Source: J089 sp964535735
Lineage (GTDB): Bacteria; Fidelibacterota; Marinisomatia; Marinisomatales; J089
Assembly (NCBI GenBank): GCA_964535735.1
Contig: CAZHTM010000008.1
Coordinates: 1 to 64,000, forward strand
DNA: 64,000 bases
Direction of reading: 5' to 3'
Shown piece after piece: positions 1-8,394 of this stretch. Position numbers and translations under genes: made by a program. The notes below the pieces were generated by a model that saw only the letters and a program-made list of their open reading frames with translations, was not told where the DNA came from and searched no databases. The first letter of the stretch is position 1. Every line of letters starts with the position of its first letter.

Positions 1-527
1 TGGCATCGGTGCAAAAAGCCTGGGCGTTACCACCGGGATTTTCCATATGTATAGTCCATAATCGAGTATTAAAACGATCCTCTTCGGTAACCCAAAAAGG
101 GTATTATTTTGATTTTATCGCCTGGGAAAAAAAGGACACCAAAGGACAAACAATTGTAACACCTTCTATTCCTCACATGTATGGTTTAAAAAAGCAAATT
201 GAGCGAATTCGATCGGAAGGACTAGCGTCCCGTTTCGATCGCTATCGGGCGATGGCTAAAGCGACCCGCGCCTGGGCTCAAACAATGGGGCTAACCATGT
301 TCTCCGAAGCGGGATTCCACTCTGATACCGTGTCTTGTATTCGAAATGACGTTGGCTGGGATCTGGAACACCTGGGACGCGATTTGATGGATCGTGGTTA
401 TCAATTTTCCAACGGCTATGGACGCTTGAAAAATCAAACGTTTCGTATTCCCCACATGGGTGAGACGACACCTGAAATATTATCGGCTTATCTCAAACTT
501 ATTTCCGATTTGGCAATCAAGAAGTAA
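1..527 (+). CDS. Class-V aminotransferase, C-terminal part (5' end outside window)
   Basis: The reading frame is already open at base 3 and ends with TAA at 525-527; only about 175 C-terminal residues are present. The first visible residues, ASVQKAWALPPG, match the strongly conserved (G)SxQKxxxLPPG segment of class-V pyridoxal-phosphate aminotransferases, in which the Lys forms the Schiff base with PLP. Near the end, YGRLKNQTFRIPHMGE matches the usual 'YGxLKxxTFRIxHMGD' ending of the serine/alanine-glyoxylate aminotransferase branch. The enzyme is therefore a cytosolic transaminase acting on a small amino acid or 2-oxo acid, but the substrate cannot be settled without the N-terminal half. The gene is complete at its 3' end and is followed at once by an intrinsic terminator. 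The internal GTG at 9 is not the real start. Confidence 0.85.
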   Translation, partial: ASVQKAWALPPGFSICIVHNRVLKRSSSVTQKGYYFDFIAWEKKDTKGQTIVTPSIPHMYGLKKQIERIRSEGLASRFDRYRAMAKATRAWAQTMGLTMFSEAGFHSDTVSCIRNDVGWDLEHLGRDLMDRGYQFSNGYGRLKNQTFRIPHMGETTPEILSAYLKLISDLAIKK

Positions 528-560
528 AAAAAAAGCCTCCGAATTCCGGAGGCTTTTTTT
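528..560. terminator. Bidirectional intrinsic terminator
   Basis: A GC-rich hairpin, GCCTCCG / CGGAGGC with a five-base AATTC loop, is flanked by an A run on the left and a T run on the right. It therefore reads as a rho-independent terminator on both strands. It lies between the convergent aminotransferase (plus, ends 527) and pntB (minus, ends 578) and can stop both transcripts. Confidence 0.9.
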
Positions 561-577
561 GTATGGAATTGTGGCTT

Positions 578-1969
578 TTACAACTCTTTTAAATCTTTGA
601 GGAGTTGTTGAAGCATCTGCTTGGCGTCGCCAAAGACCATGATAGAATTATCATAGCCAAATAATTCATTGGCAATTCCCGCAAAACCGGGATTCATGGT
701 CCGTTTATTGATCAATACGGTGCGTGCTTTGTCCACATTCAAAATCGGCATACCATAAATCGGACTTGATTTATCATGGCGGGCCGCTGGATTGACTACA
801 TCATTGGCCCCCAGGACTATGGCCACGTCGCAATCTTCAAATTCCGGGTTGATTTCATCCAGATCTTTGAGTTTATCGTACGGAATATTGGCTTCCGCCA
901 AAAGGACGTTCATGTGTCCCGGCATCCGTCCGGCGACGGGGTGAATGGCATACAAGATGGTTTTACCTTTTCCTTCCAGATAATCTGCCACTTCCCGAAC
1001 CGCGTGTTGAGCTTGAGCTACTGCCAATCCATAACCAGGCACAATGATGATTTTTTCAGCCGCATCCAGAATCATGGCCGCTTCTTCTGTAGAATAGCTC
1101 TTGATATTCATCTGCTGCTGAGCACCGGACGCGCCTTCCTGTTCCAGTCCTACCGCGCCAAAGATGACGTTGATCAGAGACCGGTTCATTCCTTTGCACA
1201 TAATATCGGTCAGGATCAATCCGGAAGCTCCAACGAGCGCACCGCTGATGATCAGCCCATTATTCAACAGGACAAATCCAGCCGCGGCGGCGGCAATACC
1301 AGAATAGGAGTTTAAGAGCGAAATGACAACCGGCATATCAGCGCCTCCGATGGGAATAACCAGAGTCACACCCAAAACCGCCGAAAGAACAAGCATCGCA
1401 ATGTAATATACCATCATGTTGGAGGGAACCAAGACGGTTCCAATGGCAAATCCCACCAAGAGAAGCGCCAGAATGGCGTTCAGGGTTTTTTGACCGGGAA
1501 ATACAATCGGCCTACCGGAAATAAATCCCTGAAGTTTGCCAAACGCCACAAAACTGCCGGTAAAGGTTAGAGTCCCTACAAATACACTGAGCACAATGGT
1601 GGTCAGAGCATAGTAGGAGGGATGACCAGCAGCCACATCCGGAGCAGCCTTGGTGTAAAATTCAGCAGCACCAACCAGGGCTGAAGCTCCACCTCCAAAA
1701 CCATTGAAAATTGCTACCATCTGGGGCATAGCCGTCATTTCCACTTTCACAGCGAAAATCCCACCGATAAGGCCTCCAACGATCATCCCGATGATAATCA
1801 ATTTGAAGTCCAGACCAGCATATCCCACGAGGGTAGCCACAATGGCGATAAGCATTCCTACTGCAGCCACCAGGTTTCCGTTCCGGGCGGTCCGGGGATG
1901 GCTCAGGCGTTTCAGTCCTAAGATGAATAGAACGGCGGCCGTCACGTAGAATAAATTGATGTAATCCAT
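578..1969 (-). CDS. pntB: NAD(P) transhydrogenase subunit beta
   Basis: A 463-residue protein, the usual PntB length. The N-terminal ~270 residues are hydrophobic with many membrane segments (proton-channel domain dII); the C-terminal ~180 residues form the NADP(H)-binding domain dIII, marked by VPGYGLAVAQAQ near residues 311-322 and an ending typical of the family. Together with PntA1 and PntA2 it makes the inner-membrane proton-translocating transhydrogenase, which uses the proton gradient to drive hydride transfer from NADH to NADP+. A strong Shine-Dalgarno sequence, TTAGGAGG, sits five bases before the ATG. It is the last gene of a three-gene minus-strand operon, 9 bases after pntA2, and is followed by the shared terminator at 528-560. 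Confidence 0.96.
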   Translation of the reverse strand: MDYINLFYVTAAVLFILGLKRLSHPRTARNGNLVAAVGMLIAIVATLVGYAGLDFKLIIIGMIVGGLIGGIFAVKVEMTAMPQMVAIFNGFGGGASALVGAAEFYTKAAPDVAAGHPSYYALTTIVLSVFVGTLTFTGSFVAFGKLQGFISGRPIVFPGQKTLNAILALLLVGFAIGTVLVPSNMMVYYIAMLVLSAVLGVTLVIPIGGADMPVVISLLNSYSGIAAAAAGFVLLNNGLIISGALVGASGLILTDIMCKGMNRSLINVIFGAVGLEQEGASGAQQQMNIKSYSTEEAAMILDAAEKIIIVPGYGLAVAQAQHAVREVADYLEGKGKTILYAIHPVAGRMPGHMNVLLAEANIPYDKLKDLDEINPEFEDCDVAIVLGANDVVNPAARHDKSSPIYGMPILNVDKARTVLINKRTMNPGFAGIANELFGYDNSIMVFGDAKQMLQQLLKDLKEL

Positions 1970-1978
1970 GATTGCCTC

Positions 1979-2251
1979 CTAACGCCGTTTAAACATCTTG
2001 AGCATCCGGTCTGTGACCAAAAATCCGCCCACGACGTTAATGGTTGCAAAAATCACGGCAATTAACCCCAACCAGGTTCCGATCGTTCCGCTCACATGGG
2101 TAGCAATAATTGCTCCAACAATGGAGATCCCGGAGATGGCATTGGATCCGGACATCAAGGGTGTGTGCAGGGTTGGGGGCACTTTTGTTATGACTTCAAA
2201 CCCGACAAAAATAGCCAGGATGAAGACCGTAAGAATATTAATCATATCCAT
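1979..2251 (-). CDS. pntA2: NAD(P) transhydrogenase subunit alpha part 2 (membrane)
   Basis: A 90-residue, almost entirely hydrophobic protein with about three membrane helices. It matches the membrane segment that in E. coli is fused to the end of PntA but in Rhodospirillum-type bacteria is a separate small subunit (PntAB). The motif TPLMSGSNAISGI near residues 30-42 is characteristic of this family. It lies between pntA1 (12 bases upstream) and pntB (9 bases downstream) in the same operon, with a GAGG-type ribosome site before its ATG. It completes the proton channel of the transhydrogenase. Confidence 0.93.
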   Translation of the reverse strand: MDMINILTVFILAIFVGFEVITKVPPTLHTPLMSGSNAISGISIVGAIIATHVSGTIGTWLGLIAVIFATINVVGGFLVTDRMLKMFKRR

Positions 2252-2262
2252 CGATAAACCTC

Positions 2263-3289
2263 TTAACTCTTCATTGCTTCCATGGTGCGTTCATCCACTA
2301 TCTTGCCATCATGGGTAAACATGGCTCCGGAAATAATTTCATCCTCCATGTTTAGTTCCAGGTTTCCGTCTTTGCAAAAATAGGTGATGAAACTGGACAC
2401 GTTTTTTCCATAGAGTAGGCTGGCGTGATAGGGCATGGTGGCCGGTATATTGGTGCGACCATCGATAATCACATTATTTATATTTACAATTTCACCAGGT
2501 TTAGTCAGTTCGCAATTCCCGCCATTTTCCGCGGCTAGATCCATGATGGCGGATCCGGGTACCATGCCAGAAACCATATCCTCAGGAATGAGGATCGGAG
2601 CCGGTTTTCCTGGAATTAACGCAGTCGTGATCACCAGATTTGACTTTGCAATATGCTCCTTAATCATGGCGCGTTGGCGACGTTGATATTCTTCCGATGT
2701 TTCCTTGGCATATCCGCCCTCGCCAACACCTTCGGTTGAATCGGTTTCGACTTCAATAAATTTAGCGCCTAAACTTNNNNNNNNNNNNNNNNNNNNNNNN
2801 NNNNNNNNNNNNNNNNNNNNNNNNNNNNNNNNNNNNNNNNNNNNNNNNNNNNNNNNNNNNNNNNNNNNNNNNNNNNAGGGCATCCATTTTCTGAGCGAGT
2901 GTTGTCCGGGGAATTAAATGCATGGAAAAGCCGGTGATACCATTCTCTACGAATTTTTTCACCGCTTCAAGTTCCCGTGTGGTTTGAAAAAAGGACACAT
3001 AGGCGGCCCCCTTTTTCATTGCATCGGCTTCATGTCCACCCAATGCATCATTCTGAGTTGGGGGAGCGACTTTCAGAACGATATCGGCCTCAGAAAATAG
3101 TGCTTTTACGTCGGTAACAATCTCTGCTCCGGCGGAACGATAGTCATCATCTGAGAAAAAGGAAGCAGCACCGGCACCGGACTGGATTTTAACAGTCAAC
3201 CCACTTTTAATGAGTTCTTTTACGGATGCTGGGGTTGCCGCAACACGATTTTCGCCAGGCAGGACTTCTTTTGGGACGGCGACAATCAT
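2263..3289 (-). CDS. pntA1: NAD(P) transhydrogenase subunit alpha part 1 (contains assembly gap)
   Basis: The soluble NAD(H)-binding domain (dI) of the transhydrogenase. The N-terminal part (IVAVPKEVLPGENRVAATP) and the C-terminal part (TTALIPGKPAPILI, DLAAENGGNCE) both match PntAA, but they are separated by 100 N at 2777-2876. The two known parts add up to 927 bases, exactly 309 codons, so an intact gene needs a gap that is a multiple of three; 100 is not, and the two parts fall in different frames when the N run is read literally. Family length (about 380-385 residues) suggests some 70-75 missing residues, including the Rossmann glycine motif. AAGGAG stands before the ATG. It is the first gene of the pnt operon; 3290-3407 upstream presumably holds its promoter. 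Confidence 0.92.
2777..2876. other. Assembly gap (100 N)
   Basis: Exactly one hundred undetermined bases, the conventional placeholder for a scaffold gap of unknown size. It interrupts pntA1; frame and family-length arguments suggest that the true missing sequence is nearer 210-230 bases. Confidence 0.99.
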
Positions 3290-3407
3290 ACGACTCTCCT
3301 TGATAATTTAGGGTTGGGTTTTGATTTGGGGATAAGCGTGTTGAAATTGACGGAATCTATTTTGAATTCAGAGTTAAAATTACACTTTACGCACGGTTTA
3401 ATACATC

Positions 3408-4616
3408 TTATTTAGTTGCGGTAAATAGCGCATTTTTTGGAAGGGTGTACTCCAATTCTGTTTGGTCCAAAGCCTGGTCTATCATTCCTTGGATGTCTAA
3501 GTCCATTTCCTGTTTTTCCACATCCTCCAATCGCGCTTTGGTGACTGGGTGTCTTGGGATAAATAGGGTGCAGCAATCTTCGTGAGCTAATATCGATGTT
3601 TCATACGTTCTAATTTCACGGGCTTTTTGAATGATATCCTGTTTGTCCATGCCAATTAAGGGGCGGTGGACTGGAAGGGTGACTGCCTGCTGAACGACGA
3701 ATAAATTTTCCATGGTTTGGGAGGCTACTTGCCCTAAGGATTCACCCGTGAACAAACCCCAACATTGTTCTCTTTGAGCAATAACTTCCGCAATCCGGAC
3801 CATAAAACGACGGTAAAGGAGTACACGATATTTAGGAACTGCTGTTTTTAGAATTTCTTCCTGAATTGCCGCAAAGGGGACTAGATATAATTTCGTGGGC
3901 CGTTGATAACGATCCAGGATTTGAGCCAACTGGCGCACTTTTTCAGTAGATGCCTCAGACGTATAAGGAACGGAATGAAAATGCACATAAATGGGATGGA
4001 TCCCGCGACGCTGGGCATACCATGCCGCCACGGGAGAATCCAATCCCCCAGATAACATGACTACCGCTCGACCACTTGACCCAAGAGGCAAGCCCCCCGG
4101 ACCGGGAATTTTTTTCAAATAGATATAGGCTCCAGTGGTGATGACGTCAATATGAACGTTTAAATCGGGGTACTTAAGGCTTACAGGTTTATGATCCCGT
4201 TCTATGATAGCTTCACCAAACTCTTCGTTAATGCGTTGGGGAACGATCGGCAAATTTGAAAATGATTTACGAGTGGTGATCCGAAACGTGGAATAGGATA
4301 TGTCGGAGGTGATATCCAGGACACGTTTTTTTAAAATCTCCGGTTCTGGATCGCAAAATTCCGCTAGTGCGAAATACGCAATGCCAAAGGTCGACTGAAT
4401 CGCCTCCTGAATTGATTCGAGAGAATCCTGACCTTCTGATGAAAGGGTGATAATAATCCGGCCCTGGATGGTTTTAATGGATTCGGTTGGATTAGGACAC
4501 ACCCGTTTCAGGGCGATTTTCAAGTTTTCCTTCAGTTTTCGCTCAAAATAAGATCGATTTTGGCCCTTTAAACCGATTTCGGCGTAGTGGCAGAGGATGT
4601 GGGTGGGGTGTAACAT
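3408..4616 (-). CDS. thiI: tRNA 4-thiouridine synthase / thiazole sulfur transferase ThiI
   Basis: 402 residues. The N-terminus (HYAEIGLKGQNRSYFE) and the following region form the ferredoxin-like plus THUMP RNA-binding module; a PP-loop ATP pyrophosphatase motif SGGLDSPVAAW lies near residue 189, and a late paired-cysteine motif AHEDCCTLFIPRHP near residues 341-354. ThiI adenylates U8 of tRNA for sulfur insertion and in many bacteria also supplies sulfur for the thiamine thiazole. It is the short form without the C-terminal rhodanese domain found in E. coli ThiI, like Bacillus-type enzymes, so sulfur delivery must come from a partner. It reads in the same direction as the pnt operon but is separated from it by 118 bases. 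The start at 4616 fits the conserved N-terminus; no strong ribosome site is visible. Confidence 0.94.
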   Translation of the reverse strand: MLHPTHILCHYAEIGLKGQNRSYFERKLKENLKIALKRVCPNPTESIKTIQGRIIITLSSEGQDSLESIQEAIQSTFGIAYFALAEFCDPEPEILKKRVLDITSDISYSTFRITTRKSFSNLPIVPQRINEEFGEAIIERDHKPVSLKYPDLNVHIDVITTGAYIYLKKIPGPGGLPLGSSGRAVVMLSGGLDSPVAAWYAQRRGIHPIYVHFHSVPYTSEASTEKVRQLAQILDRYQRPTKLYLVPFAAIQEEILKTAVPKYRVLLYRRFMVRIAEVIAQREQCWGLFTGESLGQVASQTMENLFVVQQAVTLPVHRPLIGMDKQDIIQKAREIRTYETSILAHEDCCTLFIPRHPVTKARLEDVEKQEMDLDIQGMIDQALDQTELEYTLPKNALFTATK

Positions 4617-4730
4617 GATTAACCGGATTGAATGTAGTGATTAAATCTACGGGGTAAAAAATTTATGCATCAAAGGAAAGATTGTGGATATTGGCAATAA
4701 TATTTCTCAAATTCTTTGCCTTAATAAATT

Positions 4731-4746
4731 TGTGATTCGAATCACA
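4731..4746. promoter_or_regulatory. CRP-type operator palindrome TGTGA-N6-TCACA
   Basis: TGTGATTCGAATCACA is a perfect 16-base palindrome with the exact CRP half sites, and its right flank TTT also fits the E. coli consensus. It lies between thiI and the proline iminopeptidase gene and ends six bases before the preferred ATG at 4753. A site so close to a start codon would more naturally repress, or serve a leaderless or unknown promoter. The CRP/FNR-family protein encoded at 58994-59674 has a recognition helix that should read this sequence. Its role here is inferred. Confidence 0.65.
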
Positions 4747-4752
4747 TTTCTC

Positions 4753-5697
4753 ATGGAACTCTATCCACCTATTGAACCCTACAAGGAATTTTTTCTACCT
4801 GTATCGCGCCTTCACACGATACATGTAGAAGAGGCTGGGAGCCCTCATGGTTCTCCGGTTATCTTTTTACATGGAGGTCCTGGTGGTGGTATCGATCCAA
4901 GTTATCGTCAATTTTTTAACCCTGAAAAATATCGGATCATTCTCTTCGATCAGCGGGGTTGTGGAAAAAGTACGCCGTATGCTTCGCTGGAAGAAAACAC
5001 GACCTGGGACTTGGTTGAAGATATTGAAAAAATCCGGCAACATTTAGCGATTGATCGTTGGGTGGTTTTCGGAGGGAGTTGGGGCAGTACCTTGTCACTG
5101 GCGTATGCCGAAAGCTATCCGGAACGAGTCAAAGCGCTGGTTTTGCGAGGAATATTTTTACTCCGGAAGAGTGAATTGTATTGGTTTTACCAAGATGGGG
5201 CTAGCCGTATCTTTCCCGATGCCTGGGAAGAATTTTTAGCACCGATACCAGAAGATAAACGAGATAATTTGCTTAAAACGTATTATGAATATTTGACATC
5301 CCCCGATAAAACGATCCGGCAAAAAGCCGCCGCAGCCTGGAGTGTTTGGGAGGGCAGTACCAGTAAGCTTTATCCGGATTCTGACTTAAAGGAAAAGTTC
5401 TCCGAATTGGAATTTTCCGAAGCTTTTTCCAGAATAGAATGTCATTATTTTATACATGGCGGTTGGTTTAATCCAGAAGACCAATTGCTACGGAATGTGG
5501 ATCGAATCCGATCTATTCCGGCTACGATAGTTCAGGGACGGTACGATGTGGTTTGTCCGGCGACTTCGGCCTGGGATCTCCATCGAGCATGGCCGGAAGC
5601 CGAATTCTATCTCATCCCGGATGCGGGTCACTCTGCTACTGAACCAGGCATTAGGTCCCAGTTGATCCGAGCCACTGAAAAATACGCCGAACTTTAA
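4753..5697 (+). CDS. pip: Proline iminopeptidase
   Basis: 314 residues from the ATG at 4753, which gives MELYPPIEPY, the canonical beginning of the family (MxxLYPPIEPY); an in-frame GTG at 4684 would add 23 residues and run through the palindromic operator, so I reject it. This is an alpha/beta-hydrolase of peptidase family S33: oxyanion-hole segment HGGPGGG, nucleophile elbow GGSWGS with the catalytic Ser, an Asp in GRYDVVCP and the His in DAGHSA near the end. It removes N-terminal proline from peptides in the cytoplasm. It stands alone between thiI (divergent) and the pilus operon, and carries a CRP-type palindrome just upstream. Confidence 0.95.
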   Translation: MELYPPIEPYKEFFLPVSRLHTIHVEEAGSPHGSPVIFLHGGPGGGIDPSYRQFFNPEKYRIILFDQRGCGKSTPYASLEENTTWDLVEDIEKIRQHLAIDRWVVFGGSWGSTLSLAYAESYPERVKALVLRGIFLLRKSELYWFYQDGASRIFPDAWEEFLAPIPEDKRDNLLKTYYEYLTSPDKTIRQKAAAAWSVWEGSTSKLYPDSDLKEKFSELEFSEAFSRIECHYFIHGGWFNPEDQLLRNVDRIRSIPATIVQGRYDVVCPATSAWDLHRAWPEAEFYLIPDAGHSATEPGIRSQLIRATEKYAEL

Positions 5698-5822
5698 CGA
5701 GAATAGATAGAGGGGATTCGTCTTGGGGGTAAATATACAAACGTGTAAATCCATGCAGTATGGATTGTTCGGCATGAACTTCCTAAATTTAAAATCTCAA
5801 ATTTCTTCATAACTGAAAAGAC

Positions 5823-5827
5823 GGGAG
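5823..5827 (+). promoter_or_regulatory. Ribosome binding site deciding the prepilin start
   Basis: GGGAG is placed eight bases before the ATG at 5836. This favours 5836 over the in-frame ATG at 5851, which would shorten the prepilin leader by five residues. The 138 bases upstream (5698-5835) hold no other gene; they must contain the promoter of the pilus operon, but no convincing -35/-10 pair stands out. Confidence 0.6.
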
Positions 5828-5835
5828 TTAATACA

Positions 5836-6261
5836 ATGAAAAGATGGATCATGAAGCGCAAGTCATCATCCGGTTTTACTATGATCGAAATTATGGTAGT
5901 GGTGGTGATTGTGGCTATTCTTGCGGCCATTGCGGTCCCCATTTATATTGATTATGTTGAGAGTGCTCGGGCCTCGGAAGCTAAATCCGTGATCGGAAAC
6001 ATTTATAACGCCAGTAAAATGTACTATCAGACCTATGGAGAGTGGCCTGCGGACGTGGAAGAATTGGAACGATCCGGACAGCTGCGCCTCGACCAGTCGA
6101 CTAAGCGACAATGGATATTTTCGATTCAGGTGTCGGATAATTCCGGAACGATTACTGCCACCAGTACCGCAGAAATGGACGGAGGAGAAGGAAATATTGT
6201 CCAGTTCGATGTGGAAACCGGTCAATACTCAGGATACGGCTCACCCAAGGCGGCGCAATAA
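5836..6261 (+). CDS. Type IV prepilin (major pilin-like)
   Basis: 141 residues. A short basic leader ends in SSSG and is followed by FTMIEIMVVVVIVAILAAIA, the class-III signal with cleavage after Gly, N-methylated Phe+1, Glu+5 and the hydrophobic pilin helix. The body continues with YIDYVESARASEAKSVI and a small GspG/PilE-sized globular domain. It is the first gene of the operon, directly before pilT, and is the best candidate for the main pilus subunit; a pseudopilin of the GspG kind is the alternative. It would be processed at the inner membrane by a prepilin peptidase that is not in this window. There is no cysteine pair in the C-terminal part, unlike many PilE pilins. Confidence 0.88.
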   Translation: MKRWIMKRKSSSGFTMIEIMVVVVIVAILAAIAVPIYIDYVESARASEAKSVIGNIYNASKMYYQTYGEWPADVEELERSGQLRLDQSTKRQWIFSIQVSDNSGTITATSTAEMDGGEGNIVQFDVETGQYSGYGSPKAAQ

Positions 6262-6276
6262 TCTCGAAGGACATTT

Positions 6277-7329
6277 ATGGAAATCAATCAGCTTCTGAGT
6301 TATTCCCTTGATAGTGGAGCGTCCGATCTTCATCTTAGCGTGGGGAGCATTCCCATGGTCCGTATTAATGGGATTATGAAACCACTCAACTTGCCCACCT
6401 TAACCATGGAGGACATGGAATCCATTATTCCTCAGGTTATGTCTGAAGATCAAATCCGGATTTTTAATGAACGGAAAGAGATTGACTTTTCGGCCAAATT
6501 GGAAGGTAAAGGTCGATTCCGGGTCAATTTCTTTTCTCAAATTCGAGGACTATCAGCCGTATTTCGGACCATTCCCGAAGTGGTTCATGACTTCGAAGAG
6601 TTGGGCATTCCCCCGATTCTCAAACAATTGGCATTGAAGGATCGCGGTTTGATTTTGTTGACCGGTCCGACTGGTTCAGGAAAAAGTACAACCTTGGCAG
6701 CTATGGTGGATCATATCAATCACAATCGTGCATGTCATATTATAACGATTGAAGATCCTGTGGAATATTTCCACCATAGCGCCACCAGTTTGATCAATCA
6801 ACGGGAGTTGGGGATCAATACCCACAGTTTCGCTAATGCCCTTCGTTCGGCTTTGCGCGAAGATCCTGATGTGATTCTCGTAGGCGAAATGCGGGACTTG
6901 GAAACCATCTCTTTGGCACTGACAGCAGCGGAAACCGGTCATTTGGTTTTGTCCACGCTCCACACATCCAGCGCTGTGAAAGCGGTAGATCGGATCATCG
7001 ATATTTTTCCCGCTGCCCAAAAAGGTCAAATCCGCTCTATGCTTTCTGAAAGTCTGGAAGCGGTAATCGCCCAGAAATTACTGCCCAACAAAAACCAGGA
7101 CGGTCGAGTTCCCGCCTGTGAAATCATGATTGCCACGACAGCCATTCGTAATCTTATCCGGGAAGACCGAATCTATCAGATCCCATCGGTCATGCAGTCT
7201 GGAGGTGTGGAAGGGATGCAAACATTGGATCAAGACCTACAGCAACTGGTATCACAAGGCAAGGTTGATCGTTCAACTGCAGCAAATATTGCCGATAACC
7301 CCAAATTATTTACTTCTTCTATTTTATAA
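6277..7329 (+). CDS. pilT: Type IV pilus retraction ATPase PilT
   Basis: 350 residues, the usual PilT length. N-terminal PAS-like domain beginning GASDLHLSVGSIP; Walker A GPTGSGKSTT with Lys at residue 136; Asp box around IITIEDPVEY; Walker B VILVGEMRD near 199-207; and a His box HLVLSTLHTSSA. PilT hexamers disassemble the pilus and power twitching motility at the inner membrane. The C-terminal AIRNLIRE-type stretch is the conserved retraction motif, which separates PilT from PilB. It lies 15 bases after the prepilin and one base before the next minor pilin, so all are one operon. The presence of a true PilT favours a type IV pilus over a type II secretion system. Confidence 0.95.
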   Translation: MEINQLLSYSLDSGASDLHLSVGSIPMVRINGIMKPLNLPTLTMEDMESIIPQVMSEDQIRIFNERKEIDFSAKLEGKGRFRVNFFSQIRGLSAVFRTIPEVVHDFEELGIPPILKQLALKDRGLILLTGPTGSGKSTTLAAMVDHINHNRACHIITIEDPVEYFHHSATSLINQRELGINTHSFANALRSALREDPDVILVGEMRDLETISLALTAAETGHLVLSTLHTSSAVKAVDRIIDIFPAAQKGQIRSMLSESLEAVIAQKLLPNKNQDGRVPACEIMIATTAIRNLIREDRIYQIPSVMQSGGVEGMQTLDQDLQQLVSQGKVDRSTAANIADNPKLFTSSIL

Positions 7330-7330
7330 G

Positions 7331-7783
7331 GTGAACACGAAAAGAACAGAATCGGGATTTACCTTCATAGAAGTAATGGTGGCAATTGTCATTATCACGA
7401 TTTCTGCATATGGTCTTTTGCTGGGAGCCGTTCACGCCCGTGGGGAAATGCGTTCCATCGCTCTGCGTGAACGGGCTACTGAGGAGTTGATCAATTACCT
7501 TGAATATTGGAAAGGACGGGTGGCGGACGGTCAACTCTCCATAAGCGAAAAAGCAGGAAATGTTCAGGGTAAAACGATTTATTTGGAGGGCGATCAATTT
7601 TCAAAGCACAAAGTACAGGCAACCTTGTACCTTGATCCCATTCGATTTGTGGAGAGTTCCCATCCAGGAGGATTGAGACGCTGGGAACTGCACGCCCGCA
7701 TTCGCTGGCAGGATTTTTCATTCTCAACCAAATCAGTGACCCGAGAACGGGAACTGAGTATGATCATGACACAGTTTGAATGA
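7331..7783 (+). CDS. Minor prepilin, PilV/GspI-like
   Basis: 150 residues from a GTG at 7331 that follows the pilT stop by one base. The N-terminus VNTKRTESG/FTFIEVMVAIVIIT is a clean prepilin leader with Gly-1, Phe+1 and Glu+5. The rest is a short periplasmic domain without recognised motifs. An in-frame ATG at 7130 lies inside pilT and would bury the leader, so it is rejected. By size and position it should be one of the minor pilins that prime or cap the pilus. It overlaps the next gene by four bases (ATGA). Confidence 0.85.
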   Translation: MNTKRTESGFTFIEVMVAIVIITISAYGLLLGAVHARGEMRSIALRERATEELINYLEYWKGRVADGQLSISEKAGNVQGKTIYLEGDQFSKHKVQATLYLDPIRFVESSHPGGLRRWELHARIRWQDFSFSTKSVTRERELSMIMTQFE

Positions 7784-8394
7784 AGATTCGGTTACAATCC
7801 AGTCCGGGGATGACCCTCATGGAGCTCATGGCGAGTATCACTGTGCTCAGCATCATTACGATTGGTCTGGGACTTACCACCCGCACGATTCAGGATCATT
7901 ATGCCAGGGATACAGTAAAGGACGAAATCCGGCAGTACGGGAATCTGGTTATGCGGGAAATATTAAAGGAAATTAGTTTGGCGAATCGATTGGATATCTC
8001 CACATTGAATGGGTTTTCCCGAATTATCGTATACAGACGAGATGAATTCAATCAACCGGTTCAGATGTCTGTTAGCGCTTCCGTAACTCAGGGGATAAAA
8101 ATAAATAATCGTGATCCCTTAAACGGACATTTACATTTCCCTGATGGAGGTCGGTTCAAGCATTTACAATCCATTCGATTAACCGATTTTTCAATCCAAG
8201 AAATACCCGCCATCCGACCCTCTCTAGCGAAATTTGCTAAATCCACATATGACATAACCTTGGAATTCACAATTCAGCCGAAAGCTGAAGGAACGCAAAA
8301 GCTAGACCCGGAAGTTGTCCGGTTCAAACGGAGGGTGTTTATGCCCATGAAATATGTAACCCAAAACAGTAATACATCCCAGGGACTGTTGTGA
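7780..8394 (+). CDS. Minor prepilin, PilW/GspJ-like
   Basis: 204 residues. The N-terminus MKIRLQSSPG/MTLMELMASI is a prepilin leader; Met at +1 instead of Phe is tolerated in minor pilins, and Glu+5 is present. A single hydrophobic helix follows, then a mixed periplasmic domain with no recognised fold. ATGA overlap with the preceding minor pilin and GTGA overlap with the next gene show translational coupling. I infer a PilW- or GspJ-like role in the pilus tip complex. Confidence 0.82.
   Translation: MKIRLQSSPGMTLMELMASITVLSIITIGLGLTTRTIQDHYARDTVKDEIRQYGNLVMREILKEISLANRLDISTLNGFSRIIVYRRDEFNQPVQMSVSASVTQGIKINNRDPLNGHLHFPDGGRFKHLQSIRLTDFSIQEIPAIRPSLAKFAKSTYDITLEFTIQPKAEGTQKLDPEVVRFKRRVFMPMKYVTQNSNTSQGLL

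Noticed and set aside
776..1315. Long open frame on the plus strand opposite pntB
   Set aside because: It is the antisense shadow of a certain gene, and its product has no recognisable feature.
4684..4752. GTG-started N-terminal extension of proline iminopeptidase
   Set aside because: The family begins at MELYPPIEPY, and the extension would run through the CRP-type palindrome.
5765..5793. TTGTTC ... TTTAAA as the promoter of the pilus operon
   Set aside because: Matches are 3 of 6 and 4 of 6, no better than chance in AT-rich sequence; the promoter consensus of this phylum may also differ.
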